Shown: piece by piece, positions 23,344-33,606 of the stretch
Position numbering within the stretch: position 1 is the first letter of the stretch
How the letters are laid out: each line of letters begins with the position of its first letter
Origin: Cavia porcellus
Lineage: Eukaryota; Chordata; Mammalia; Rodentia; Caviidae
Length of the DNA: 64,000 nucleotides
Reading direction: 5' to 3'
NCBI RefSeq assembly: GCF_034190915.1
Contig: NW_026947485.1
Coordinates: forward strand, 32,253,519-32,317,518
Translations under genes and position numbers: made by a program
Notes under the pieces: model-generated
Databases searched by the model: none
What the model saw: only the letters and a program-made list of their open reading frames with translations
Told to the model about the DNA's origin: nothing

Positions 23344-24089
23344 CTAACTTACAGCTTTTATAGCCTTTCCTTAAGTAGCTAGATCTGAAGTTTTGAAATT
23401 TACTTAGGAAGTATATATTAATTTAATTGTCTATAAATATTCACAATTAGCAAGAATAGTTGGGCTTATTTTTAGTCTGGATATATTTATAGGCAAAGTC
23501 CCCAATAGGATGAGCTACAGAAATTTGTATATAAGTTGGTGATTTAGAGTGTTAGATTCATTTTCACAGATACAGTACTTTAAATATTGATTTGATTTTC
23601 ATACTAGCTCACAATTTTCTTTTCAAAGTAAATAATATGTCTGAACACCCAAATTTTAGCAAAAACCCCACCCCCCTACCTGCTAGATGATAGCTGGCTC
23701 AGCAGAGATTCTGCATAGGAGGCTGAAAGAAATCATGGCAGGAATGAATGCCAAATGCTGTGGGTAATGTATTTAGTGTTTTCTCTTGCAGGTAGTATTT
23801 TGATAGGGTGAAAAAAAATTAGAATGCCACATGATTGTTCAGGAATAAAGTATGCCTTTAAGTCAAGTCAGGGACTGCCCATTTCATGTATTTTCCCTCT
23901 TTCATGTGCTTTGTTATTTAATTTTATACCTAGTAATTCCTTGTGTAGGTTGTGAACCTAATATAAATTTTGTAAATTTAGAATTTGTCCTCATTTTCTT
24001 GTTTGCATCTTTAAAAATGTTTCAAAATAAACCAAAAGAAAAAATTAAATATTATTAGCAAATTCTTTATTTTTGTCTTACCTATTTTT

Positions 24090-24515
24090 CTCATTGCTGA
24101 GAAAAAATACCCTACACTCATAGTTAAGGGAGGAAAGGTTTATTTTAGGTTACAATTTGTAGAGGTTTCAGTCCAGAATCCACTGACTGCAAGGCACAGT
24201 GGAACATGCCACTGTGGCGTGGCCTGCCACTGAGAGGGACAGCCATTCATGGCACTGGAAAATAGAAAAGCAACAAGGGGAGAGAGACAAGACTCTTTCT
24301 GTCCCTTATATTCTTTGCAGACTACCCACCCGGGGGTCGGTGTAGACTCATACCCTTAATTCTAGCCAGAACTATGCCAAACCAATCTGTGGGCTGATTT
24401 ACTAACCATATAACCCTTAATTCCAGCATCACATACTCTAGATTCAGCCATCTCTAAAAAAGCCCTGCGACTGCATGAGGCTTGGGGGAGACCTCTAGAC
24501 ACAAGCCATAACACT
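24090..24515 (-). mobile_element. MaLR/ORR1-like LTR
   Basis: Reversed LTR: GCTGAGAAAAAATACCCTACAC, AGGAAAGGTTTATTTTAGGTTAC, GAGGTTTCAGTCCAGAATCC, then ACCCTTAATTCCAGCATCACATAC and ACAAGCCATAACAC. Order and ending match rodent MaLR-type LTRs; no internal region seen. Confidence 0.55.
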
Positions 24516-25112
24516 TTAGAATTGTTTGATTAATAGGGAATTTTATATTTAAGCAAATTTTAATTTACTTGCACTCAGTATTGTGCACATGGAGGTAGTA
24601 CAATAATAGGTGTCTTAAGAGTGATATAAACTTACGTAATAAATCAAAGGAGAGTAGCTGTTTAGAATCATCAGAAGTGTACCAGTTCTTTAGAAAGCAA
24701 GATCTATTAACTGTGAAAGTAAACACACTTGATTGATAGATAGCTTGTTGTGCAGTGAAAGGAAAGGAAAGAACCCAGCTTCTGTACTGTCCATGGGAGG
24801 CTTTATCGATAGTCAAGGACTTTTGGTGTTTCAAACATTGATGCATTAGGTAGCTGGCACCTTAATTCTAGTGTGCATGTGCAGCCTTTTAATGATCTGA
24901 ATTCCCCTTAGCATGAATATGTTTTCCCCTTTGTAGATATAATCTGGCTTCACAGGCATTTCAGGTTCCATTTTAAGGTATGAACTTGCTTTATGCTTTA
25001 CAAACTACATTTTCTTGGTTTGAAGATTTCTCCCACACACATTGTAATCTTTCTGAATTCAGGATTTTTTCTAAAATTGGCGTGTCTTTTACACATTGAA
25101 GTTTAAAGAAAT

Positions 25113-25195
25113 AAACAGGGTGGTTAATTCACTTGCTTAGCATGTGCAAGGCCCAAAATTGGATATATAGCACCAAAAAAACAAAGACAAAAACA
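25113..25195 (+). mobile_element. ID-like SINE, old
   Basis: CAGGGTGGTTAATTCACTTGCTTAGCATGTGCAAGGCCC, then a CACCAAAAAAACA tail. Confidence 0.65.
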
Positions 25196-26300
25196 AAACA
25201 TTGACAGCCACCATTGAAGAGGGTTGTTATGATTGCCCGATCATATGTGAATTTTGTCTTCTGTGGAAGATTTCTGTAAATATGATTTGCTATCTCTTCA
25301 TTTGTTTGGATTGGTAGTTTCTTTGGTTGAGCTTTACTTTAGACGTGTTTTTAAATGACTTCATAAGCATTCATTATAAAGCAGTAGTAAAGTTATTCTC
25401 TATGTTACAAATTGATAGTTGTTCATGGAGTATAAGATGGAAGGCGATGAAAAGTGTCAAATTCCTAATATTGTATTATAGAAATCTCAAGATAGGTAAC
25501 TTTCCAAGAGTTTGATAAAATCAAAAACAAAATCCACATAGAATTCTTGTAGAAAAATACAATCTTCATTGAAGGTAAACTTGTGATAAAAAATACCGAA
25601 GGAATGAGAATCAGTGTATATAAAAGTTCTTGGGAGTTACTACTCCCAAGAACTTTAAAATGACTGTAAACATGTTTATTTTTCAAGTCATTAAAAGTTT
25701 AAAAGGATGGATAGGAAATAAGGGAAAAAATTAGACTGAAGAATGGGAAGATTTGAAAAAGATTGAAATTTAGCTTTTTAGACATGAGTCATCGGGGAAA
25801 AAACTCACTGAGAAGGTTAAGCAGCACAGATCGAACTATAAGTAGAATTAGTAGGTTATAAAATAGGTCTGAGGAATGTATAGTGTAGCAGAGATAAAGA
25901 CTAATGGAAAATCTGAGAGGTATATGATATATAGCCTGAAGTAAGAACATTTATTGTATATATAAGATATGTCTGGAAAGAGATAGAATTGAAGAGGCAG
26001 TATTTTAAAGGAATCTTTTACATTTTGCTAAAAGCTAGGAATTCTCAGATTCATAGAGCACAATAAATCCATAGCTAGAAGCACTATAAATTAGGTACTG
26101 AACAAAAAGTGAAAAATGCTAAAATAACCTGAAAAAAGTATTTTATCTTGTTCTACTTATATATGTGCTGATGAAATGATGGCTCTTGTTCCATTTGTAT
26201 TAGCATTTTTAAAATGCTTCTTGTTTTTTTTAGAGTAATTTGGATTTAGCAGCTTAGTTACCAAAATCATAAGCCCATTTTATTGACTTTAAATTCACTT
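25196..26300. other. AT-rich intronic sequence
   Basis: No gene or clear repeat recognised. A short inverted repeat (cttgggagttactactcccaag) is centred near 25640. Confidence 0.5.
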
Positions 26301-26305
26301 TTACT

Positions 26306-26392
26306 GGGGCTGGGATTTAGCTCAGGCATAAACACCTGCCTTGCAAGCACATGGTCGTGAGTTTGATCCCCGGTACAGATTAAAAAAAAAAA
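26306..26392 (+). mobile_element. ID-like SINE
   Basis: TGGGGCTGGGATTTAGCTCAGGCATAAACACCTGCC, GTCGTGAGTTTGATCCCCGGTAC, A-rich tail. Confidence 0.92.
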
Positions 26393-26489
26393 CAATAATT
26401 CAGTTTCACTGCCGTTCTGTAAACTGCCCCAAAACAATATAGTACCAGTTTGGGTTTAAAATATTGTAAAGTGTAGTAGTACTTTGTAT

Positions 26490-26660
26490 AAGTACAAACT
26501 TTCTTAATTCAAATCCCAGTTCTGTCACGTAATAGCTGCATAAATTTGGTCTTGGACTCACCTATAAAAATTAGTACTTGAAATGGTACCAGTCTTCATA
26601 GAGTTACTTTGAGAATCAAACACGAAATGTGCATAGTTCTTAAGATTATTATTACTAAGA
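26490..26660 (+). mobile_element. MIR SINE
   Basis: AATTCAAATCCCAGTTCTGTCACGTAATAGCTG, then GAGTTACTTTGAGAATCAAACACG and ATTATTATTACT, match MIR in order. Confidence 0.7.
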
Positions 26661-26867
26661 AACACTGCCTTTGACTTTGAGATCTACATCTAAGTAGATG
26701 CCTTATTAAATATACTAACATATACAGTTCTTTTTTTGAAACTCTTACAGTTAATTTCAACTGAAAACCCATATAGTTCTATAATGAAAGAGTAGGGAAT
26801 GGTATGCTGTCATATAATGTGACAGTTTAAAACTGCCACTTAAGGGAAAAGTAATATTCCTGCTTTT

Positions 26868-27040
26868 TTTTTTTTTTTTTTTTTTTTTTCTTTTGGTCTT
26901 TTTGAGACAGGGTCTTGCTGTGCAGTTCAGGCTGGCCTTGAGCTCACTTTGTAGCCTAGGCCGGTCTCGAACTCACAACGATCCCCCTGCTTAAGCCTCC
27001 AAAGTGCTGGGATTACAGGCGTGAGCCACCACGTCCGGCT
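26868..27040 (-). mobile_element. B1 SINE with internal duplication
   Basis: Poly(T), TTTTTGAGACAGGGTCTTGCTG, TTCAGGCTGGCCTTGAGCTCAC, TAGCCTAGGCCGGTCTCGAACTC, GTGCTGGGATTACAGGCGTGAG. The two related Alu-like segments (ggctggcc... and ggccggtc...) are the mouse-type B1 duplication. Target duplication tattcctgctttt at 26855-26867 and 27041-27053. Confidence 0.93.
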
Positions 27041-27254
27041 TATTCCTGCTTTTATAAGCAACATGGTGGCCTGTATATTTGAAATCTGTAGTTTCAATTT
27101 GATGAATGGTAGCACTTCTTACTGAAATTATCGCAGAAGTTAACCTTTATAAAAAATTGTCTAAATAATAAATAATCGTGTTTATGTTGAAATATATTCT
27201 TAATGGCTTGTTAGAAAACAGGATGTATAGCAAAGAAATGAAAAGAACTTAGTT

Positions 27255-27337
27255 CAACTTGGGCATGGTGATGTATGCCCATTATCCCATCTACTGGGGA
27301 GTCTGAGACAGGAGGATCGAAATTAAAATCCATTTTA
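27255..27337 (+). mobile_element. B1-like part of an old B1-ID composite SINE
   Basis: TGGGCATGGTGATGTATGCCC, then CTACTGGGGAGTCTGAGACAGGAGGATCG. An ID-like piece (CTGGGAGTGTAGCTAGTG, at 28089) continues after the 27.4-28.0 kb insertion, so the insertion seems to have split a composite SINE. Confidence 0.55.
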
Positions 27338-27354
27338 GGAAATTTAAATCTTTT

Positions 27355-28047
27355 CTTTTTTCTTTTAAAGGGGGTAAAATTAAACATAGCATAACAGAAT
27401 AAAATAGGACATAAGAAAGCAATGTAGAGATACAAATTTCAAAGCCAGACAACCTGAGATCTTCACTATCTTATTATATTGTCTCTTGTTTTCTTCCAAA
27501 TAGTTGTCCATGTCTTCACATACAGAGAATTCATACAAAACAGCATAGTATAAAACTGATCTGAACAGAATGAGGAATGTGTTTTTAGGTCTTCAAAATC
27601 AGACAATAGGGAAGTCACTAATGGCTGTCATAGAGTCTCTTAATTCTCTTCAAAATAGCAGACCATACTTTCATGTATATTGAAGTTTAACAAAACAAAA
27701 CCGGCAGAGGGGGAGAGGTTGCTTGTTTTCACCGCGTTCCAGGTCCCAGGATGGCATGGGTTCCAGTAAATGCCATGGCTCCTGTCCTGGGCTGCGGGAG
27801 CCTGCCATGTTCACAGCCACTCACCAGGTCCCAGTAAACGCCAGTGGCTCCTGCTACAATCTGCCATGCTCACAGTGGCTCACCGGAGGGTGGGTGTATG
27901 GGCAGTTGCTTTAAGCTGTTTCTTTCTAATGAATTGAGCATTTTACTGCCCAATTCTGAAATGGCCAACAGACCATAGAAATACGTCTTTAGGCTCTTGC
28001 TTAAAACCAACAGCGCCAGAAAGCTGCCGGCCTTGATTCAGGGCCAG
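27355..28047 (-). mobile_element. Composite retrotransposon: repeated GC-rich head joined to a HAL1-like 3' end
   Basis: The 693 bp insertion is flanked by a perfect 17 bp direct repeat (ggaaatttaaatctttt at 27338-27354 and 28048-28064), with a T-rich tract inside the left repeat, i.e. a poly(A)-like tail on the minus strand. Reading on the minus strand, the 5' part (28047 to about 27705) is relatively GC-rich and contains two related units (27739-27816 and 27817-27890) sharing CCAGGTCCCAG, CCAGTAAA/CGCCA, TGGCTCCTG, CTGCCATG and TCACAG. The 3' part (about 27704-27360) resembles the HAL1 3'UTR of the 30.2 kb element, for example GTCTTCAAAATCAGACAATAGGGAAGTCA against GTCTTCAAAAGTAGATAAAAGTCAACG. 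No reading frame of note. Confidence 0.65.
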
Positions 28048-28088
28048 GGAAATTTAAATCTTTTGTCAAAATAAGACTTAGAAACAAA

Positions 28089-28330
28089 CTGGGAGTGTAG
28101 CTAGTGATAGAACTCTTGCTGTGTGGGGGGGTATGTGGGGGTGGGAATGGGGTTGTAGATTCTCACAGATCTTCAAGCTGTGAGATAGATTTCTGATTTC
28201 ATTTAATGACTTAATTTGTCTGATCTCGTAGAACTTTTTATAAACTTTGCCTTTTTGGAGTTCTTTTCCTTCAATGGGTTTCATTATTTTTCCTGTCTGT
28301 CTGATTTCAATATTGTAATTTCATGAAAGC
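28089..28330. other. Rest of an old SINE, then G-rich and unique sequence
   Basis: It starts with the ID-like relic noted above (GTGTAGCTAGTGATAGAACTCTTGC), then a short G-rich tract (28124-28152). No gene. Confidence 0.5.
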
Positions 28331-29104
28331 TTATTTGAGTTTAAGAAAAAAGTCAGAGACAGCAGTGCGAGGGACAAAGTAAAAGAGCATAGTGCTCTCC
28401 AAAGCAAAAAGTGTTCTTCTCTTGCATACAATTAGTATCTTAAGATGTGTTGATTTTAAAGGAATTCTAATACAAGTATTTTCATTTTTTTAAGTTCATT
28501 TATTGAAGAAAGCTAGGACTCAGCCCCACCTATAAACAGCTTTACTCTTACGCAAAATTATATATAGATATGTAGTAAAGGCATTTTACTTCTTAAAAAG
28601 ATAAAGAGGAAGTAAAGGGAGGGTTATATAGGAATGGGTAGGGTATTTGGTAGTAAGGAAAAGTGATAAGAAAAAGTAAGGTGAGAAGATAGATTAGGGC
28701 TGTGTAATGAAATTCTTTAAAAATCTTTTTGGAATATGGAAGGTTAATGAGCAGTTTAGAGAATGGTACAGTTATTTATGTTGGTATAGTAAGTACCCTG
28801 CAAGGGCTAGGTGATATAATAGGAAGGGAAAGAGGAATATAAAGAATGTGGAATCTGGGTTTAGTGACTGCTGGAAATGATTTAGTGTAGGCATTAGAGT
28901 AACTAAAAATGGGGTAAAGAGATTTTGAGACTATCTAACTGCTCTAAACATTGTACCAAGGATATGATCTTTACAAAATGTGAAAATTATGAAATGTGGT
29001 TTTCATAATTTTACCAAAAGAGAGTTGTACAGATTTTGCAACGGATCATTGAGTATTTTGTTGAGCTCAAAAATGATTTTAAGAAAAGATTAAAGACATT
29101 GCTT
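28331..29104. other. AT-rich intronic sequence
   Basis: Purine-rich between 28600 and 28930. No gene or repeat recognised. Confidence 0.5.
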
Positions 29105-29226
29105 TTTGCTGGATGTGGTGGCACACACCTTACAATCCCAGCACATAAGAGGCTAAATCAGGATTGCCATGAGTTCAGGGCAGCCTGAATTATAGAACAA
29201 GACCTTGTCGAAACAAAACAAAAAAG
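29105..29226 (+). mobile_element. B1-like SINE
   Basis: GCTGGATGTGGTGGCACACACC, CAATCCCAGCACATAAGAGGC, GAGTTCAGGGCAGCCTGAATTATAG, GACCTTGTCG and A-rich end. Confidence 0.85.
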
Positions 29227-29291
29227 GATTATGAATGTTTTTCCAGTGATCATTTACTATTTGTACAAAAATTTTAAAAGTGCCTCCTCTT

Positions 29292-29380
29292 GGTCTGGGA
29301 TGTAGCTCAGTGGCATAAGTGCCTGCCTGGCAAGCACAAGGTCCTGAGTGCAATTCCCAGTACAAAAAAAAAAAAAAAAA
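29292..29380 (+). mobile_element. ID-like SINE
   Basis: GGTCTGGGATGTAGCTCAGTGGCATAAG, CCTGAGTGCAATTCCCAGTAC, poly(A). Near-perfect 15 bp target duplication (aaagtgcctcctctt / aaagtgcccgctctt). Confidence 0.92.
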
Positions 29381-30172
29381 AAAGTGCCCGCTCTTAAAGT
29401 CACCATAGTCATGATTACACAGGTTTTGTGTCAGGAGTCGCCTTGAGACAAGTCCCGAAGTCATTCAGTCTAGTATTTGGTTACAATGGGGCCAGTGGCT
29501 CTCTGTTCTGGGAAATTGTATTTAACTTTTAACATTTTTAAATGTATTAAGGTAAAACACAAATAATAAAGAAAAATATACTAGATAATGTCATTCTTTT
29601 GTCATCTAAATTTTCATAATACATTTATGATTTACTTTAATTTTCATTTTTCGGTAGACTGATCTTGGGTTTCCAGACTTCTCGGCTTCATTCAGTACCT
29701 TTTGTTCCTTGTTGTCTCCTTGTGTTCGTTGTTCCTTGTGTCTCCTTTTATCTTAATCTGAACTCACATTCCTCTTTAATTCCTTTAATTATTTTCGGTA
29801 TAAAAGATCTCTATATAACTGAAAAATCTTTTACACTGAACACCCAGCACCCAGATCTTGTTTCTAAATACCATGTCTGGTAAAAGCAAACAGTGTCCTT
29901 TGAAAAAATGACTGACTGATTCTAGTACTAGGGCAGGGAAAATCAAGATGAGCCTTGAGCGCCTTATAGTGTCTAAAAGGAAGAAGTGCTCAAAAACCCA
30001 AAGGCTGAGGTCATGTCAGAGACATTGGAGCCAAGCTGAAAGAGCTCTCGGACACTAAAGCTGAAACAGCAACAGAATTAATATGGCCGCATGGTATTGG
30101 ATTATAACACAAAGTATAAAGTAAATACTGCATGTGTAGTCCCTAAAAATGAATGAATAGCACTTTCTATAT
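29381..30172. other. Intronic sequence with an unclassified old repeat
   Basis: The 29905-30100 stretch (CTGATTCTAGTACTAGGGCAGG, CAGAGACATTGGAGCCAAGC, GACACTAAAGCTGAAACAGC) is unlike the surrounding AT-rich sequence and may be an ancient mammalian repeat or a retrocopy scrap. I cannot name it. Confidence 0.35.
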
Positions 30173-30199
30173 AGAAAAGTTTTTTTTTTTTTAATTTTT

Positions 30200-31533
30200 A
30201 TTTAAGGAGAAAAGAAAAGAAAGAAAAAAAAACAGTGAAGGGGTACAAGTTATACAGATTTACAGAATAAAAAAATGCGCAGTAGGAAATCACTAGTTAA
30301 TGGATTACATATTGCCATCTTAGAAATAATTGTTCAAGTCACAAAATTAAAGCTTGTAGAGTGGACATTCCACCAATGATACTGCAAACAGTTCTGTTCA
30401 ATGATCCAATAAAACTCTGTGATATCATTTTCTATCTTATACTTTTAAATATACATGCAGTTATATAGTTTAGAGCACTTTCTTTTCCTCTCTTTTGTAC
30501 AGTGACTATTACACATTTTGGGTTTCATTGCTCCCACAGTTCTTGTTGCTTTTTTGGAAGAGAGTAAAACCAAATGTGACATAACAGAACAGAATCGGTC
30601 AAGTCAAAAGGGTGGACATAATAGATAATATAAAAACATAATACAAGGTGATCAACAATGGTTACCCTAATGCCTCCCGCTATCTCTAATAGAATTGCCT
30701 ATATCATTAGTTGTAATACAATTGAACAAAACCGTAAAGAATAAAACCGACAAAACCAAAACATTGGAGACATTGTAGGTCTTCAAAAGTAGATAAAAGT
30801 CAACGAGAATGGGCGTTATAATGAATCTCATTATCTTCTCAGCTGATGCCTAAACTTTCGAACCTGATACTATCCAGCAAAACAGAATATAGGGACCTCA
30901 GTCAAAAACAAGATGGTGAGAGTAATACAGGGCTTCAAATCGAGATAATAGAAAGTCAAAGTGGGTTACTATATTATATCCTGCTATATTTTTCCCTGTA
31001 ATTAAATGGGTAAAAATAAAAAAGTAAATAATGGAGTGGAGATTGAGAAAAAAAGAGGGCATAACAGCGAAACAGGGCAGATCAAAACATAACCATTTAA
31101 GCAGAATAGTGTTTCACCACCAGCTAATCCTGACCCAAAGATAGTTACCATATTGACTCCCTCCCTGAAGTCCTTGAGTACAACTTCATATACTGTAGCA
31201 TTAAGTATATCAAAACAATGTAAATCCATTTAAGAGAATAACAGCATTATAGAGTATTTAGAATCAACTAACAGAAAATGAACAATGGTCTCTGTATAAT
31301 CTCCTTGTCTTTAAAAGGTTTTTTCTTATACTATCGTACATAGTAAAATCCAATAAGATACAACCTGTTTAGACCATTGGAGACAGAAGAACAAAAGCTA
31401 GATGAGACTTCAAAACAAGATGGTACTAAATCAGCATTACCTATTAAGATGTCATTTTCTCCAAAAAAAGCTGTTCCTATCATCCAATCTTCTCTGTCTC
31501 ATTTCTGTTGAGCTCTTTTTCTGTCAGTAGCTG
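30200..31533 (-). other. HAL1 3' region (no ORF2)
   Basis: 1.33 kb of AT-rich sequence between the ORF1 stop and the A-tail, ending CTTAAATAAAAATT then poly(A) on the minus strand. It contains loosely repeated blocks (GTCTTCAAAAGTAGATAAAAGTC near 30780, GGCTTCAAATCGAGATAATAGAAAGTC near 30930, GACTTCAAAACAAGATGG near 31410), suggesting ancestral tandem repeats of about 130-150 bp. Parts recur at 27.4 and 51.2-52.5 kb. Confidence 0.65.
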
Positions 31534-32586
31534 TCAGTTTGTCTTCTTCGTTTTGGTCTCTGCTCTATTCGTTGTGGCCTCCCCGCCCCTATTTCTGGGT
31601 TCTTTGTATTTTTCTTTTTTTAGAATATCCTGCAATACTTTCTGTAGGGTTGGATTGGTGGTTGCAAATTCCCCCAGTTCCTCTTTATCTTGGAAGCACC
31701 TCGTTTTTCCATCAATTTCCAGGGACAGTTGTGCAGGATATCTCAATCTTGGCTGTAGATTATTATCTTTCAAAGCTTGAATTATTTCTCCCCATGCTCT
31801 TCGTGATTTGATGGTTTGTGAAGAGAAATCTGCTGTAATTTTGATGGGTCTTCCCTTGTAAGTGATCTGTTTCTTGTCTCTTACAGCTTTTAATATTCTG
31901 TTCTTGTATTGAATTTCTGGAATTTTTATTATTATATGCCTGGGTGTTTCTCTGTTAGGGTTGTAGGTAGCTGGGGTCCTGTATGCCTCATACATTTGAG
32001 TATCTTTACCTTTTGCTAAATTAGGAAAATTCTCCTGGATTATTTCTGTGAGTAGCTTTTGTAGTTCACTTGTTTGTGTCCCTACTTCTTCTTTTATGTT
32101 CTTAATCCTTAAGTTACGGCTCCTCTTATCATCTTCTTGTCTTTGTATTATTGCTGTGTGTTTCTTTGTTATTTTTAAGAAGTTTTTCATTTCATTCTCC
32201 CATGTTTCAAGTCTGCCCTCCAATTCAGATAGTCTGTCCTTAGTTTCTTTCAAGCTGTTATGCCAGTCTTGGGTATACTTCTTGATTTCTTGATAGTCCC
32301 TTTGCACCTGCTTCACATACTCAATGCTTTCTCTGTTTTCTCCATCAAGCAATTCTCCCCTCTTTTTCTGTTCTTCCACTCCACCATCTGCTTTTTCCTG
32401 GGTGGTGCTTAGCATTTCTCTAACTATTCTGCATACTTCTAGCTTCAGGTCATTGATAACTTCATTCCTGAATTGGTCTATGAGGCTCTCTAAATGGCGC
32501 TTAATGTATATTGGTACAGTGTCCACTATTGCCTGATTCTCAGGATTGGGGGTCGAGGAGCCTTTTTTGTTGCTTCCCTTCCCCAT
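31534..32586 (-). CDS. HAL1 ORF1 protein (L1 ORF1p-type RNA-binding chaperone), intact
   Basis: 350 codons without interruption, ATG in good Kozak context (A at -3, G at +4). By homology it is the trimeric nucleic-acid chaperone that coats L1-type RNA in cytoplasmic particles. Visible layout: basic N-terminus (MGKGSNKKG); a charged coiled-coil stretch at about residues 45-150 with heptads such as LKETKDRLSELEGRLETWE; an RRM-like domain at about 155-235, with NLRIKNI (158-164) and RHIIIKI (216-222) as its beta strands; a C-terminal domain at about 240-305 with YKGRPIKITADFS and ARG-rich LQPRLRYPAQLS; and a basic tail. Length is normal for mammalian ORF1p (about 340-380). No ORF2 follows. Whether it is expressed cannot be seen. 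Confidence 0.9.
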   Translation of the reverse strand: MGKGSNKKGSSTPNPENQAIVDTVPIYIKRHLESLIDQFRNEVINDLKLEVCRIVREMLSTTQEKADGGVEEQKKRGELLDGENRESIEYVKQVQRDYQEIKKYTQDWHNSLKETKDRLSELEGRLETWENEMKNFLKITKKHTAIIQRQEDDKRSRNLRIKNIKEEVGTQTSELQKLLTEIIQENFPNLAKGKDTQMYEAYRTPATYNPNRETPRHIIIKIPEIQYKNRILKAVRDKKQITYKGRPIKITADFSSQTIKSRRAWGEIIQALKDNNLQPRLRYPAQLSLEIDGKTRCFQDKEELGEFATTNPTLQKVLQDILKKEKYKEPRNRGGEATTNRAETKTKKTN

Positions 32587-33344
32587 ATTTTCTGTTCCTT
32601 ATAAAATGTAATCTTACACAGGAGGCCCGGCTTCCCTGCCTGTCAGCTACAGCTTGATCGAATTGCGCTGGCTAGTTGTTCCAGCTCACCGCTGCGCCCC
32701 AGGGAGTTGCGGAGGAGGCAGCCTACGCGGAAGTCGGTCGCTCCTCCGGGCCACCGTCAGGCTCTGGGATCTGGGCTAGGCCAGCTTAGGGAGTCCGCGA
32801 GCAGCGTCCCTCCGGCCAGGCACCTTTCACCAATCCCGTCCGAGAGGGAAATGCGCGGCTGCAGTTGCCACCGCGCCCTGCTCTTACAGGACTGCCCGCG
32901 CCCAGAAAATCCTCCGCTGGAGTCAGACTGCGGTAGGGAGTCAGTTCCTCGCTCACCTCGCCTCCAGTCAGCCTTCCTTCCTGCCCGTCGCGTTTCCGAG
33001 ACCGTTCCCAGACGCCCGTTCCCAGAGCTCGGGGGTCGCATCTCTCCTTGCTGAGCCGCTGTGGAGGTGGCCGGCCGCCGCGCGGCGGGAAATCCAAGCC
33101 GCGGTTTCCAATGGCGCGGAGTCGAGCCTCCACACCGAGATTTTTCTGTTCCTATTTTAGCGCCAGGACTGTATTCCAAGTTGGATTCTCTCAGCCCAGT
33201 TCGTTCCTGAGTCAGCAGAGCATATCTCTACTGGTTCGTATCTCCTTAGTCCGCATCATTCCTGGCCTCTGAGCCGAGCCTTTAGAGAGCGTTCAGTAGT
33301 TGCTGTTGTCTGTCCGCCATGTTCTCCAGAGTGATCGACAAGTG
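32587..33344 (-). promoter_or_regulatory. HAL1 5'UTR / internal promoter region
   Basis: About 758 bp, strongly GC-rich with many CpGs in an otherwise AT-rich intron. The undecayed CpGs suggest recent insertion. A YY1-type site (AACATGGCGG on the minus strand, 33323-33314) lies 22-31 bases from the 5' end, where L1 promoters carry YY1 to fix the start of transcription. Long open frames on both strands here reflect GC content, not genes. Confidence 0.7.
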
Positions 33345-33454
33345 AGAAAAGTTTTTAACAGCTTGACCTGCATGTGTAGTGCAGGGAGGCAAATCATACA
33401 TTTTGTGGAATGTTTCTTTTTAATTACAGATTTTTAATTAGTTACAAAATAATC

Positions 33455-33606
33455 TTTGTTTCTTTCTTGGTTTCTTGAGACAGGGTCGCCATGTAGTCCA
33501 GAAGGCTGGCCTTGAACTACTGTATAACCCAAGTTGACCTTGAACTCACAGTGATCCCTTCCAAATGCTGGGATTACATGAGTGTCCCATCCACCATGAT
33601 ACAACA
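33455..33606 (-). mobile_element. B1 SINE
   Basis: TTTCTTGAGACAGGGTCGCC, GGCTGGCCTTGAACTAC, GTTGACCTTGAACTCACAG, AATGCTGGGATTACATGAG; reversed B1 with the internal duplication. Confidence 0.85.

Larger units (their letters stand above)
30185..33344 (-). mobile_element. Full-length HAL1 (half-L1) retrotransposon with intact ORF1
   Basis: Complete non-LTR element of about 3.16 kb on the minus strand. Order: 5'UTR (33344-32587, GC-rich and CpG-rich), ORF1 (32586-31534), a 1.35 kb 3' region (31533 to about 30200), then A-rich tail. A perfect 12 bp target duplication (agaaaagttttt) lies at 30173-30184 and 33345-33356, so both ends are original. There is no ORF2: no reading frame or endonuclease/reverse-transcriptase motif in the 3' region. 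The copy near 51.6-53.9 kb shares the same ORF1-to-3' arrangement, so loss of ORF2 is a property of the lineage. This matches the HAL1 class, which needs L1 ORF2 protein in trans. It lies antisense inside the ZNRF2 intron. Confidence 0.85.

Noticed and set aside
27723..27914. 63-codon plus-strand open frame
   Set aside because: It runs antisense through the head of the composite retrotransposon; no family features.
29153..29464. 103-codon minus-strand open frame
   Set aside because: It spans an ID SINE and part of a B1; chance frame through repeats.
29905..30100. Possible processed pseudogene or ancient repeat
   Set aside because: It looks unlike its surroundings, but I could not read a known protein or repeat in it.
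31534..32586. ORF1 as part of a full L1 whose ORF2 was deleted only in this copy
   Set aside because: The second HAL1 copy has the same ORF1-to-3' arrangement, so ORF2 absence predates both insertions. A genome search would settle it.
32707..33179. Open frames of 115-140 codons on both strands in GC-rich sequence
   Set aside because: They lie in the HAL1 5'UTR. Low stop-codon density follows from GC content, and none resembles a protein family.
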